Source: Pseudomonas sp. RC10 (GTDB lineage Bacteria > Pseudomonadota > Gammaproteobacteria > Pseudomonadales > Pseudomonadaceae). From it: a stretch of DNA of 64,000 nucleotides. Both the position numbers and the translations under genes were made by a program. Below the pieces are notes generated by a model that was given only the letters and a program-made list of their open reading frames with translations, had not been told where the DNA came from and did not search any database. Each line of letters opens with the position of its first letter. The first letter of the stretch is position 1. Below, in pieces: positions 11,038 through 17,917 of the stretch. Location of the stretch: NCBI RefSeq assembly GCF_038397775.1, contig NZ_CP151650.1, forward strand, positions 2,294,001-2,358,000, given 5' to 3'.

Positions 11038-12039
11038 TTAAATCGATCTGTTACGGTTTTCCCAAAAACGCTCAGCCTGCTCGAAGGCCTCTGCGCGGGG
11101 CATTCCAAGGCCTCGCAAGGCGAGGGCGATGGTCGAGATCAGCGCCAATTGCGGGTAGCTGTCCTGGACTTCGCCTTTCCAGATGCCGACGAGTTGCTGC
11201 GGGTCGAGCGTTGCTGGCTTGACGTGGCGGCGTTCGGACATCGCAGGCCATTCCTCATCCCATGGCTGGCCGTCGGTAGTGCCGTACAAGTGACTGATCG
11301 TGTCCGGGTTGATTTCCACTTCGCCGCCGTCCCCCTTGATGACGATGGCGTGATCACCCAACAGGCTGCTGGCGTCGCGGTGCACTGACTGATAGCCGGG
11401 ATGGAAGATGCTCTGGAGTCCGCACCGGGCGCCCAACGGGTTCAGAATGCGCGCAAGTGAGTGGATCGGCGAGCGCAGGCCCAGGGTGTTTCGCAGGTCG
11501 ATCATGCGCTGCAACTGCGGCGCCCAGTCTCCCAATGGCATGAACGCGATGTTGTGCTGCTCCAGTGCCTGCTCCACCGAAGCCCAGTCGCGACACAGTG
11601 GAATGGCCAGCAGGTCCAGCAATTGCTCACTGTATAGCCGACCCGCCGTGTGCGCGCCGCCGCCGTGCATCAACACGCGCACGCCATTCTGCGCGAGGCA
11701 TTTGGCTGCCAACAGGTACCACGGCAAATGCCGTTTCTTGCCCGCGTAGGTTGGCCAGTCGATATCGACGGTCAGCGGCGGGGCGGTCAGACGTTCACGT
11801 ACCGCTTCGGTAAAGCCCGCCAGCTCTTCCGGGCTTTCCTCTTTGTGGCGCAGCAGCATCAGGAACGCGCCCAGTTGTGTGTCCTCGACCTTTTCATCGA
11901 GGATCATGCCCATGGCCTCGCGCGCTTCTTCGCGGGTCATGTTGCGGGCACCGCGCTTACCTTTTCCGAGGATGCGCACGAACGGCGCAAAGGGGTGTTC
12001 GGCGGGCGTTTCAGTCAGGAGTGGGGCGACATCGTTCAT
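11038..12039 (-). CDS. ybiB: YbiB-like protein of the anthranilate phosphoribosyltransferase fold (TrpD2)
   Basis: A 333-residue protein with the TrpD-type phosphoribosyltransferase fold: GKRGARNMTREEAREAMG near the N-terminus, RVLMHGGGAHTAGR in the middle, and TLGLRSPIHSLARILNP. YbiB/TrpD2 proteins bind nucleic acids and lack clear anthranilate transferase activity. The ATG overlaps the tusE TGA stop (ATGA), so it is the last gene of the tus operon, a linkage also seen in other pseudomonads. Confidence 0.85.
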   Translation of the reverse strand: MNDVAPLLTETPAEHPFAPFVRILGKGKRGARNMTREEAREAMGMILDEKVEDTQLGAFLMLLRHKEESPEELAGFTEAVRERLTAPPLTVDIDWPTYAGKKRHLPWYLLAAKCLAQNGVRVLMHGGGAHTAGRLYSEQLLDLLAIPLCRDWASVEQALEQHNIAFMPLGDWAPQLQRMIDLRNTLGLRSPIHSLARILNPLGARCGLQSIFHPGYQSVHRDASSLLGDHAIVIKGDGGEVEINPDTISHLYGTTDGQPWDEEWPAMSERRHVKPATLDPQQLVGIWKGEVQDSYPQLALISTIALALRGLGMPRAEAFEQAERFWENRNRSI

Positions 12040-12371
12040 AGGCAATTGGTCGGCTTTGGCAGGCCCGCCAGCTTGGCGGCAAGTTTGGCGGGAGTGCCGT
12101 TGAACAGGCGATTCAGGTGCAGGCTGTTGCCTTTTTCAGCCCCGAGCTTTTGCGCGGTGTATTTCACCAGCGGGCGAGTGGCGGGGGACAGCTGGTATTC
12201 GGCGTAAAACGCGCGGAGCAGCTCAAGGATTTCCCAATGTTCGGGCGTCAGGACGATGTCTTCCTCCAGCGCCAGGGCCTCGGCGACTTCGCGGGACCAG
12301 TCGTTCAGGTCTTCGAGGTAGCCGTCCTTGTCCAGCGGCAGGGTGCGACCGTTGACGATGAGCTGCTTCAT
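12036..12371 (-). CDS. tusE: Sulfurtransferase TusE (DsrC family)
   Basis: A 111-residue DsrC/TusE protein. It takes persulfide sulfur from the TusBCD complex and passes it to MnmA for 2-thiouridine at the wobble base of tRNAs. The invariant penultimate Cys is present (PTNCL end), on the flexible C-terminal arm. N-terminus LIVNGRTLPLDKDGYLEDL and the LTPEHWEILELLRAFY helix match the family. Four-base overlaps with tusB and ybiB indicate coupling. Confidence 0.95.
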   Translation of the reverse strand: MKQLIVNGRTLPLDKDGYLEDLNDWSREVAEALALEEDIVLTPEHWEILELLRAFYAEYQLSPATRPLVKYTAQKLGAEKGNSLHLNRLFNGTPAKLAAKLAGLPKPTNCL

Positions 12372-12667
12372 AGCCAGGTGTTGACCTTGTCGAACAGCAC
12401 CGAGAGTTCGACGAAACCGGGGTAATCAACGCTTTTCACCCAGTCGGGCAGCGTCAGGTTTCGTGCCTGGGCGTCTTCATCGAGCACGAACACGCGCAGA
12501 CTGTCTGCTTTGTCGTCCAGCGACTGGCGCGCAGCGGTTGAAGGCGTCAGGGCATACGTCGCGTCGCCGCACAGCAGGATCGCGTCTTCGTGACCGAGCA
12601 CGCGCAAACAACTGCTCAGGCGGGAGTCGGCGTACGGGGAATGAGATAACACATGCAAGGTCGACAT
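12368..12667 (-). CDS. tusB: Sulfur relay protein TusB (DsrH)
   Basis: A 99-residue small protein of the TusBCD sulfur-relay hexamer. It starts STLHVLSHSP and carries EDAILLCGDATYAL; the Cys lies in the usual place on the second strand. It accepts no sulfur by itself in the known system but is needed for complex assembly. Its start overlaps the tusC stop by one base. Confidence 0.92.
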   Translation of the reverse strand: MSTLHVLSHSPYADSRLSSCLRVLGHEDAILLCGDATYALTPSTAARQSLDDKADSLRVFVLDEDAQARNLTLPDWVKSVDYPGFVELSVLFDKVNTWL

Positions 12668-13029
12668 CAGATCGTGATCACTTGGTCATAACGGTCAATG
12701 AGTGCGGCGATTTCATGATCGCGCAGCACCTGTAGTGTCTCGACGCCTAGTGCGCTCGGCGACATGCCGCGTTCCGCCAGGCTGGTATTGCAGGCGTACA
12801 GGTCTTCGACGCCGAACATTTCCAGGGCCTGAAGGTTGGCCGTCAGGTCTTTCTGTTGCAATTGGCTGGCGCGTTGAGCAGGCAACAGTTGCAGCACCCC
12901 ATCGTCCAGAAACAACATGCCCAACGGCAAATCGAACGCCCCGCCCGCCAATGCAATGTCCAGGGCTTCGCGGGCGCTGGGGCCGGACCATGGCGATTGG
13001 CGGCTGATGATCAGCAACGACTTCGGCAT
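12667..13029 (-). CDS. tusC: Sulfur relay protein TusC (DsrF)
   Basis: A 120-residue DsrF/TusC protein with the N-terminal KSLLIISRQSPWSG and LFLDDGVLQLL strand-loop typical of the family. It forms the TusBCD complex for tRNA thiolation. One base separates it from tusD, and it overlaps tusB by one base. Confidence 0.93.
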   Translation of the reverse strand: MPKSLLIISRQSPWSGPSAREALDIALAGGAFDLPLGMLFLDDGVLQLLPAQRASQLQQKDLTANLQALEMFGVEDLYACNTSLAERGMSPSALGVETLQVLRDHEIAALIDRYDQVITI

Positions 13030-13030
13030 C

Positions 13031-13423
13031 TCAAGGCCCTCCGAAGCAGATCAAACGGTCAGCGGTTTGCACGGCGTCGTGTAACTGTCCAAGACCGGAC
13101 AGATCCCACGGAGCAGAGAGATTGGCAGCAGGGCGCGAATATCGCTCGGCTTCCTCCTCATTCAGCACGCCCCGACGAAGGGCGGCGGCGATGCACACTA
13201 CGCCGTCCAATTGGTTGGCGTTCACGAAGTCGCGCCATTGAGCAGGAATATCTTGTTCATCCTGAGGCGTGACCACATTGGTCGACGCGCTGTGCACCCC
13301 ATCCTGATAAAAGAACAGCCGCACGATTTCATGCCCGCCTTCCAGCACGGCCTGCGCGTATCGCAAAGCCCGGCGCGAAGAGGGCGCGTGAGCGGGTGAA
13401 TAGAGAGCGATGGCGAACTTCAT
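13031..13423 (-). CDS. tusD: Sulfurtransferase TusD (DsrE)
   Basis: A 130-residue DsrE/TusD protein, the subunit that receives sulfur from TusA. The catalytic Cys lies in DGVVCIAAALRRGV, and RLFFYQDGVHSAS is the family strand-loop. ATG 13423 (KFAIALYSPAHAP) is preferred to an in-frame start 57 bases upstream because all relatives begin with this strand. First gene of tusDCBE-ybiB. Confidence 0.94.
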   Translation of the reverse strand: MKFAIALYSPAHAPSSRRALRYAQAVLEGGHEIVRLFFYQDGVHSASTNVVTPQDEQDIPAQWRDFVNANQLDGVVCIAAALRRGVLNEEEAERYSRPAANLSAPWDLSGLGQLHDAVQTADRLICFGGP

Positions 13424-13495
13424 GGGCGGCTCGGTCAGCGAGGTGGCAGGGGTGAATGGGGCCAATGATAAAGAATTCAAAGGGAGGAGACAGCA

Positions 13496-13520
13496 AAAAG
13501 CCCGCCGAAGCGGGCTTTTT
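13496..13520. terminator. Intrinsic terminator after the Bax-inhibitor-1 gene
   Basis: AAAAAGCCCGC at 13496-13506 pairs with GCGGGCTTTTT at 13510-13520. The leftward transcript of the 13535-14209 gene ends in this GC-rich hairpin followed by a U-run. It also separates that gene from the tus operon. Confidence 0.9.
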
Positions 13521-13534
13521 ATTGAGGCTGTGGA

Positions 13535-14209
13535 TCAGTCTTTGCTGCTGCCCATGATGCCGAAGATCTGCAACAAGCTGATGAACAGGTTGTAGATCGA
13601 CACATACAGGCTGATGGTCGCCATGATGTAGTTGCGCTCACCGCCCTGGATGATGGCGCTGGTCTGGAACAGGATGCACACCGACGAGAACAGCACGAAG
13701 CCCGCGCTGATTGCCAGTTGCAGACCGCTGATCTGGAAGAACATGCTCGCCAGCACCGCTGCCAGCAGGACGAAGAAACCGGCCGTGATGAAACCGCCCA
13801 GGAAGCTCATGTCCTTGCGGGTGATCAGCACGTACGCCGAGAGGCCGCCGAACACCAGTGCCGTCATCGCGAAGGCGGAAGAGACAATTTCAGCGCCGCC
13901 CTGCATGCCGAGGTAACGGTTGAGGATCGGGCCAAGGATGAAACCCATGAAACCGGTCAGTGCGAACGCCGACACCAGACCCCACGCCGAATCGCGCAGT
14001 TTGTTGGTGAGGAAGAACAGCCCGTAGAAACCGATCAGCACGACGAACACGTTCGGATAACGAACGTTCATCTGCTGAGCGACGAATGCCATGATCCCGC
14101 TGAAGGCGAGGGTAAGGGCCAGAAGGCCGTAAGTGTTGCGCAGGACGCGGCTAACCTCTAGCTGCTCGACCTGCACGCGGTTGTTGACTGCGTAATCCTG
14201 TTCGCGCAT
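13535..14209 (-). CDS. Bax inhibitor-1 / YccA family membrane protein
   Basis: A 224-residue protein with seven membrane helices of the TMBIM/BI-1 family. The N-terminus VLRNTYGLLALTLAFSGIMAF and the internal GGLSAYVLITRKDMSFLGGF are family signatures, and the C-terminal Asp-rich end (GIMGSSKD) resembles bacterial YetJ/YccA. YetJ is a pH-gated calcium leak channel and YccA modulates FtsH; the role here is not known. ATG 14209 (REQDYAVNN) is used; the frame extends 25 codons further but without conservation. Confidence 0.9.
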   Translation of the reverse strand: MREQDYAVNNRVQVEQLEVSRVLRNTYGLLALTLAFSGIMAFVAQQMNVRYPNVFVVLIGFYGLFFLTNKLRDSAWGLVSAFALTGFMGFILGPILNRYLGMQGGAEIVSSAFAMTALVFGGLSAYVLITRKDMSFLGGFITAGFFVLLAAVLASMFFQISGLQLAISAGFVLFSSVCILFQTSAIIQGGERNYIMATISLYVSIYNLFISLLQIFGIMGSSKD

Positions 14210-14298
14210 GGCGCTACTCCTGGTGGTTGAAAGGGGGATCTGAAATCTCAAGTTGCAAAGATCATAACAGAGCCGCAGTGACACGCGAGCCAGAGAGT

Positions 14299-14326
14299 TT
14301 GACAGCTTGTTTCATTACGGTATTAT
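14299..14326 (+). promoter_or_regulatory. Strong sigma-70 promoter of the tRNA unit
   Basis: TTGACA (14299-14304, perfect -35) and TATTAT (14321-14326, near-perfect -10) with a 16-bp spacer. The predicted start would fall near 14333, about 10 bases before the tRNA-like sequence. A GGCGCCC stretch follows the -10 element, like the GC-rich discriminator of stringently controlled stable-RNA promoters. Confidence 0.85.
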
Positions 14327-14344
14327 GGCGCCCGCAACGCAATG

Positions 14345-14429
14345 GGAGGTGTAGCCGAGTGGTTTAAGGCAGCAGTCTTGGAGACTGTCGACTGTAACGG
14401 GTCCCTGAGTTCCTGTCTTAGGATCTCCT
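14345..14429 (+). pseudogene. Decayed class II (serine-like) tRNA sequence
   Basis: The 5' half is a good serine-type tRNA: GGAGGT acceptor, D-arm GCCGAGTGGTTTAAGGC, and an anticodon arm GCAGT/ACTGT with loop CTTGGAG. U33 puts UGG (proline codons) in the anticodon position. A long variable arm follows. The 3' half is damaged: the T-loop TTCGAAT is broken (GAGTTC, then about ten extra bases, then ATCTC) and no CCA or full acceptor strand follows. It sits just behind a strong promoter and 37 bp before intact tRNA-Ser(UGA). It may be a pseudogene, or a leader that is processed off. Confidence 0.6.
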
Positions 14430-14465
14430 CAGCTGCACACTACACCTTCATTGATCGGATGCCTC

Positions 14466-14556
14466 GGGAAATTGGCAGAGTGGTTGAATGCACCGGTCTT
14501 GAAAACCGGCGAACGTTAATAGCGTTCCCAGGGTTCGAATCCCTGGTTTCCCGCCA
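14466..14556 (+). tRNA. tRNA-Ser(UGA)
   Basis: A complete class II tRNA with encoded CCA. Acceptor GGGAAAT pairs with GTTTCCC, D-arm GGCAGAGTGGTTGAATGC, anticodon stem CCGGT/ACCGG with loop CTTGAAA (anticodon UGA), a long variable arm (GAACGTTAATAGCGTTC), and T-arm CAGGGTTCGAATCCCTG. It reads UCA and related serine codons and is a substrate for SerS encoded at 900-2180. Confidence 0.97.
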
Positions 14557-14570
14557 AACGCAGTAACATA

Positions 14571-14600
14571 AAGGGCTCAGAGAAATCTGGGCCCTTTTTT
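14571..14600 (+). terminator. Intrinsic terminator after tRNA-Ser
   Basis: AAGGGCTCAG (14571-14580) pairs with CTGGGCCCTT (14587-14596) around AGAAAT, followed by a run of Ts to 14600. It ends the tRNA transcript. Positions 14601-14883 hold no gene that I can support. Confidence 0.92.
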
Positions 14601-14883
14601 GTGTTTTGCATTTCATGCTGAAAGGCATGCCGACTGCTTTGGTAGCCAAGCACAGCCTCATGCCCCGCTCACACCGGGTTCGTTTGATTGCTATCTCGGA
14701 CATGGCCGCGAGAAAGCATTTCGTCGGCACATCTGACGGGGTTGGGACGACTAGCCTGGATTCCGTCACTTTCTTCGCCTCGGCAGGGTGGTGAAGAAGA
14801 GACGAGTATTCTTTCTGCTGCTCCGCAGCGTCGTATGGCATATCCTTGCACTCCGCAGTCGCTTAAGAGTAGTGAATAGAACG

Positions 14884-15393
14884 ATGGGTTTTGAACAACT
14901 GGCTGGGCTACGTGACCAACTGCGGGCTGAAAAAAAGCCGCAACAGGTGGATGGCACTCAACACATCAAGCGTAATTCCTCAACGCGGACGAAGCCTCGT
15001 AACCATGACCCCGCCGTGGAAGCGATCTGGCCATTGCAGAAGCATTTTCCACTGGCGTTCCCCGTCAATCCGGCTCCTAAAGTTCCACTCAAAGAGGGCA
15101 TTCTTCAAGATGCAGAGCAGCACTTGGAGCTACTCGGGTTGACCCACGAACAATTAAAGCTAGGTATCTCAACCTGGTGCCGGGGAACCCGGTACTGGGC
15201 AAGCATGGTGGAGAATGCGCCGCGCCTGGACTTGAGTGGTCAACCAGCCGGCCTGGTAACTGCCACACAGGCTCTGCATGCCAAGCAGCAGGCGTCGCGG
15301 CAACGCGGTCAAGATCGTCGACACCGTGCGAAGCTGAAAGATAGTGGCCAGGCTCCCGCTGTCGTCGCTGCGGTGGAGCAGGATACACACTGA
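14884..15393 (+). CDS. ProQ/FinO-domain RNA chaperone
   Basis: A 169-residue protein. A charged N-terminal linker of ~45 residues precedes the ProQ/FinO RNA-binding domain: EAIWPLQKHFPLAFP, then PVPLKEGI-like APKVPLKEGILQDA, and the signature helix LGISTWCRGTRYWASMV. The C-terminal tail is Arg/Gln/Lys-rich. The domain binds structured sRNAs and mRNA 3' ends. ATG 14884 (GFEQLAGLRDQL) is chosen; 32 upstream in-frame codons look non-coding. It is shorter than E. coli ProQ (232) because it lacks the C-terminal Tudor-like domain. Confidence 0.88.
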   Translation: MGFEQLAGLRDQLRAEKKPQQVDGTQHIKRNSSTRTKPRNHDPAVEAIWPLQKHFPLAFPVNPAPKVPLKEGILQDAEQHLELLGLTHEQLKLGISTWCRGTRYWASMVENAPRLDLSGQPAGLVTATQALHAKQQASRQRGQDRRHRAKLKDSGQAPAVVAAVEQDTH

Positions 15394-15552
15394 ATCCCCG
15401 GCGATTTGGTAGGGTGTTTTCTGGGGCTGAAATGGGTGGGAATTCCAGGGCTTTATGGAGAGTCATTACGGCTTTTTTAATTTGAAATCCGCCCTGAACC
15501 ATGGCCTCATGACGCAGGTGAGTTTGCCTGTGCATGTTTCGGGATACCCCAC

Positions 15553-16083
15553 ATGAAAATCTTCAAAAAAGTGATAGCTGGTGTCGCTTTTTCGCTGTTG
15601 CTGCCTTCCATTTCATACTCAGCGTCTCCCAACCAAGCCTTGGGCTGGGAAGAGCAGGGCGTACTGTTGCCTGATCGAACCCCGGTCAAAGTAGAACTTG
15701 ATACGGGCTCCGAAAACTCGTCTCTGGGGGCTGTCAATATTGTCCCTTTCGACAAGGGTGACGAGAAATGGGTGCGGTTTGTTTTACAAATACCGACCGG
15801 TCTCACCGGGTCTTTATCCGACGTCACTTTCGAGGAAAAGATCGTTCGCAATGCGAAAGCCAAAGGGGTGATTGGCAGCAGTCATCGCCAGGTGGTGAAG
15901 ATGAGTGTGTGCCTGGGTACGCAGGTCTATCAGGAGGAGTTCAGTCTCAAGCCTCCGGGTAAAAAAGGGTACAACGTGAGCTTGGGCAGAAGTGCCTTGC
16001 AGCACATAGGCGCTGTGGATGCCTCGCGGTCGAACACGGTCAAACCGGATTGCAGCGGTTCTGCCGCTAAGCCATCAGCCTGA
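15553..16083 (+). CDS. Exported retropepsin-like protease (RimK-associated zinc protease family)
   Basis: A 176-residue protein with a Sec signal peptide (KIFKKVIAGVAFSLLL, cleavage after SYSA). The mature part has VKVELDTGSENSSLGA around residue 48, the catalytic D-T-G motif of retropepsin-like aspartic proteases in the Pfam family labelled ATP-dependent zinc protease. VRFVLQI, GVIGSSHRQVVKMSVCLG and the YNVSLGRSAL end (family L-G-R-x-x-L) are also present. Some relatives sit beside rimK; here no rimK is near. Substrate unknown; likely periplasmic. Confidence 0.82.
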   Translation: MKIFKKVIAGVAFSLLLPSISYSASPNQALGWEEQGVLLPDRTPVKVELDTGSENSSLGAVNIVPFDKGDEKWVRFVLQIPTGLTGSLSDVTFEEKIVRNAKAKGVIGSSHRQVVKMSVCLGTQVYQEEFSLKPPGKKGYNVSLGRSALQHIGAVDASRSNTVKPDCSGSAAKPSA

Positions 16084-16098
16084 GTTTTCTATTGCCGT

Positions 16099-16129
16099 CC
16101 CTCTGTTTCAGCTCAAAGCAAGCAGAGGG
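16099..16129. terminator. Hairpin at the end of the leftward sphingolipid operon
   Basis: CCCTCTG (16099-16105) pairs with CAGAGGG (16123-16129) between convergent genes. The stem is only 7 bp with a 17-base loop, and a short T-stretch (TTTTCT) lies to the left. A weak candidate terminator. Confidence 0.4.
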
Positions 16130-16150
16130 GCGAAGGCGCCGACCTCCGTC

Positions 16151-16909
16151 TCAGTGGAGGCCTTTCTCCCACGCCTTATGGTTTTTCCGTGCATCCTGAA
16201 TGAAGGGAGACCACTGGATCAGCTTCAGCACGCACTTGTTGAGCAGAGTGCCAAAGCGGTCGAGCGGGCGGTGGATGTCGAGGAAAAGCACAACGCGGAT
16301 GCCGTCGGTGTCATTCCAGACCTGATGGCGGTAGGTGTCGTCAAACACCATCACCTTGCCGGGCTGCCAATGCCTGATTTCATCCCCTACCTGAATACGA
16401 CAATTCTGCCTGGGCTCAGGGATGATCAATCCCAGATGCGCGCGGAGCAGCCCGTTGTAGGGCCCCCGGTGCGGAGGTATGTGCTTGCCAGGGCTGAGGA
16501 TGGAAAAGAAAGCCGTAAACATGCCTGGGATTGATTCAACAATCTCTGCAGTTTTGGGGCACTTGACGCAGTTGCCATCCATTTTGTAACCGTAGCCATG
16601 CAGGAAGAAGGTCTTCCATCGGTCATCTTGTGTCAGGTTGCGCTGGTCTTTGGAAATGTCTTGGAAGTTTGGGATGCCGTCGTGATTTTTGAGTACGGCA
16701 TTCAACTCGTCGACGATCACAGGCCAGTTGGACTCCAGCGTCTTTGCCCACTCGAACTGTGACGGATCGAAAAACGGCGTGTTTCCGACCGAGGAGTGCC
16801 GGCGAATGAACCGTTCAAGCTTTTTGATGATCCACAACCCGACTGCGACGCTTGGCCGATGCTTGCGTTTGGCTTTTTTGTGTGGAAGCTGCGTGGGCTC
16901 TGTTTGCAT
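16151..16909 (-). CDS. Aspartyl/asparaginyl beta-hydroxylase-family dioxygenase (LpxO-like)
   Basis: A 252-residue Fe(II)/2-oxoglutarate oxygenase. A hydrophobic N-terminal segment (VAVGLWIIKKLERFI) may anchor it to the inner membrane as in LpxO. The jelly-roll core shows FSILSPGKHIPPHRGPYNG (first iron His in PPHRG) and VMVFDDTYRHQVWN (second His). LpxO enzymes hydroxylate carbon 2 of a lipid A acyl chain. As the last gene of the leftward arm of a sphingolipid locus, it may 2-hydroxylate the ceramide N-acyl chain; this is inference. Lipid A hydroxylation remains possible. Confidence 0.8.
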   Translation of the reverse strand: MQTEPTQLPHKKAKRKHRPSVAVGLWIIKKLERFIRRHSSVGNTPFFDPSQFEWAKTLESNWPVIVDELNAVLKNHDGIPNFQDISKDQRNLTQDDRWKTFFLHGYGYKMDGNCVKCPKTAEIVESIPGMFTAFFSILSPGKHIPPHRGPYNGLLRAHLGLIIPEPRQNCRIQVGDEIRHWQPGKVMVFDDTYRHQVWNDTDGIRVVLFLDIHRPLDRFGTLLNKCVLKLIQWSPFIQDARKNHKAWEKGLH

Positions 16910-16939
16910 ATCTGATCCTGGCGACGATTTTTAGAAGAC

Positions 16940-17905
16940 TTAGCGAAGCTGGCGGTTTCTCAGTAACCGCCACAGCAGCGGCCAACAAAAGATGAGTGGA
17001 TAACGACGCAGGCGCGGGCTGATCGGCACAGGTTCCCCAAGGTGGCGTTCAAGCTTCCAGATGACGTAATCCAGACCATTCTCGAATGTGTAGAACGATT
17101 TGATCAGGCGCAGCACATTGAGTAGGCGACCGGCGACTCGTCTGCGTTGCCACCGGACGGCGTGGGGAACCGCTCCTGCATCTGCGGGGGACACTGAGTA
17201 TCGGTCATCCTGCCCAGGCAGAAGGGAAAGCCTTGGTACGGATTGCACCGCCGCGAGGGTGATACGCCTGTAGTAGCCGACATCATGCCCTACGATTTCT
17301 GCCGGGCGACTGGCGCGCTCCGGGCGCAATTCCGTGCGATAGGTCAACGTGAGGGCGTGTTCCCACAATGTGGCGCTATCCAGCACTTGCGGTTTATCAG
17401 GCAGTGCTTCGGACGTCATTCTTTTCACTGCGTTGGCCAAGGCCGTATGCACACGGGTGCTAACGGCTTGATTGCGAGAAAAAACCAGTCGAGAGGGCTG
17501 CGAAAAGCGTCCCCACAGATAACCGTGGAACCACGATGCGGTTCCCTTCTCGAAGTCCGCCAGTGTAATCAGCGCGCATTTTGCCCTTAGCAGCGAACCG
17601 TCCGGCGCCAGCACATTGATCGAAAAAACGGTAGGGGGGAGCCAGGCGTCCACCAGCTCCTTGATCTTGCTTGTCCTGACGTTGGCGTAGCTGTCTACAA
17701 GGACATAAAGGTCGACCAGGCCATCTGAAAAATTGCTGCTGCGAAGGCAGGATCCATACAGAAGAACGGCACTGACGGCGTTGCCAAATCGCGATACCAA
17801 TTCATCAGTCAAGGCATTCAATGGGGCTGCGACCGGGCGCGCGCATTCCTCGGACATAACGCCGATCAGGACGCTGATTGTTGAAGTAGGGGAGGCCTGT
17901 TCCAC
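16940..17905 (-). CDS. Nucleotidyltransferase-fold protein of unknown role in the sphingolipid operon
   Basis: A 321-residue protein with a minimal nucleotidyltransferase core: AVLLYGSCLRSSNF (Gly51-Ser52) and, 12 residues later, VDLYVLVD. The usual D-x-D/E metal pair reads D65-L-Y67, so the second carboxylate is replaced by Tyr. The rest is helical and Arg-rich with a hydrophobic C-terminus (YPLIFCWPLLWRLL) that may touch the membrane. It lies 12 bp after the lipid-kinase gene and 30 bp before the hydroxylase, in one operon. It could modify or bind the phosphorylated lipid, or be a non-catalytic partner. I do not know its function. Confidence 0.65.
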   Translation of the reverse strand: MEQASPTSTISVLIGVMSEECARPVAAPLNALTDELVSRFGNAVSAVLLYGSCLRSSNFSDGLVDLYVLVDSYANVRTSKIKELVDAWLPPTVFSINVLAPDGSLLRAKCALITLADFEKGTASWFHGYLWGRFSQPSRLVFSRNQAVSTRVHTALANAVKRMTSEALPDKPQVLDSATLWEHALTLTYRTELRPERASRPAEIVGHDVGYYRRITLAAVQSVPRLSLLPGQDDRYSVSPADAGAVPHAVRWQRRRVAGRLLNVLRLIKSFYTFENGLDYVIWKLERHLGEPVPISPRLRRYPLIFCWPLLWRLLRNRQLR

Positions 17906-17917
17906 GTTCAGCTTCTC

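Noticed and set aside
14466..14556. tRNA-Ser as a proven island attachment site
   Set aside because: No integrase, no direct repeat of the tRNA 3' end found by eye. Kept only as a weak finding.
14440..14841. Leftward open frame running through tRNA-Ser
   Set aside because: Contains the RDSNPG string that arises from reading a tRNA T-arm backwards; a well-known artefact.
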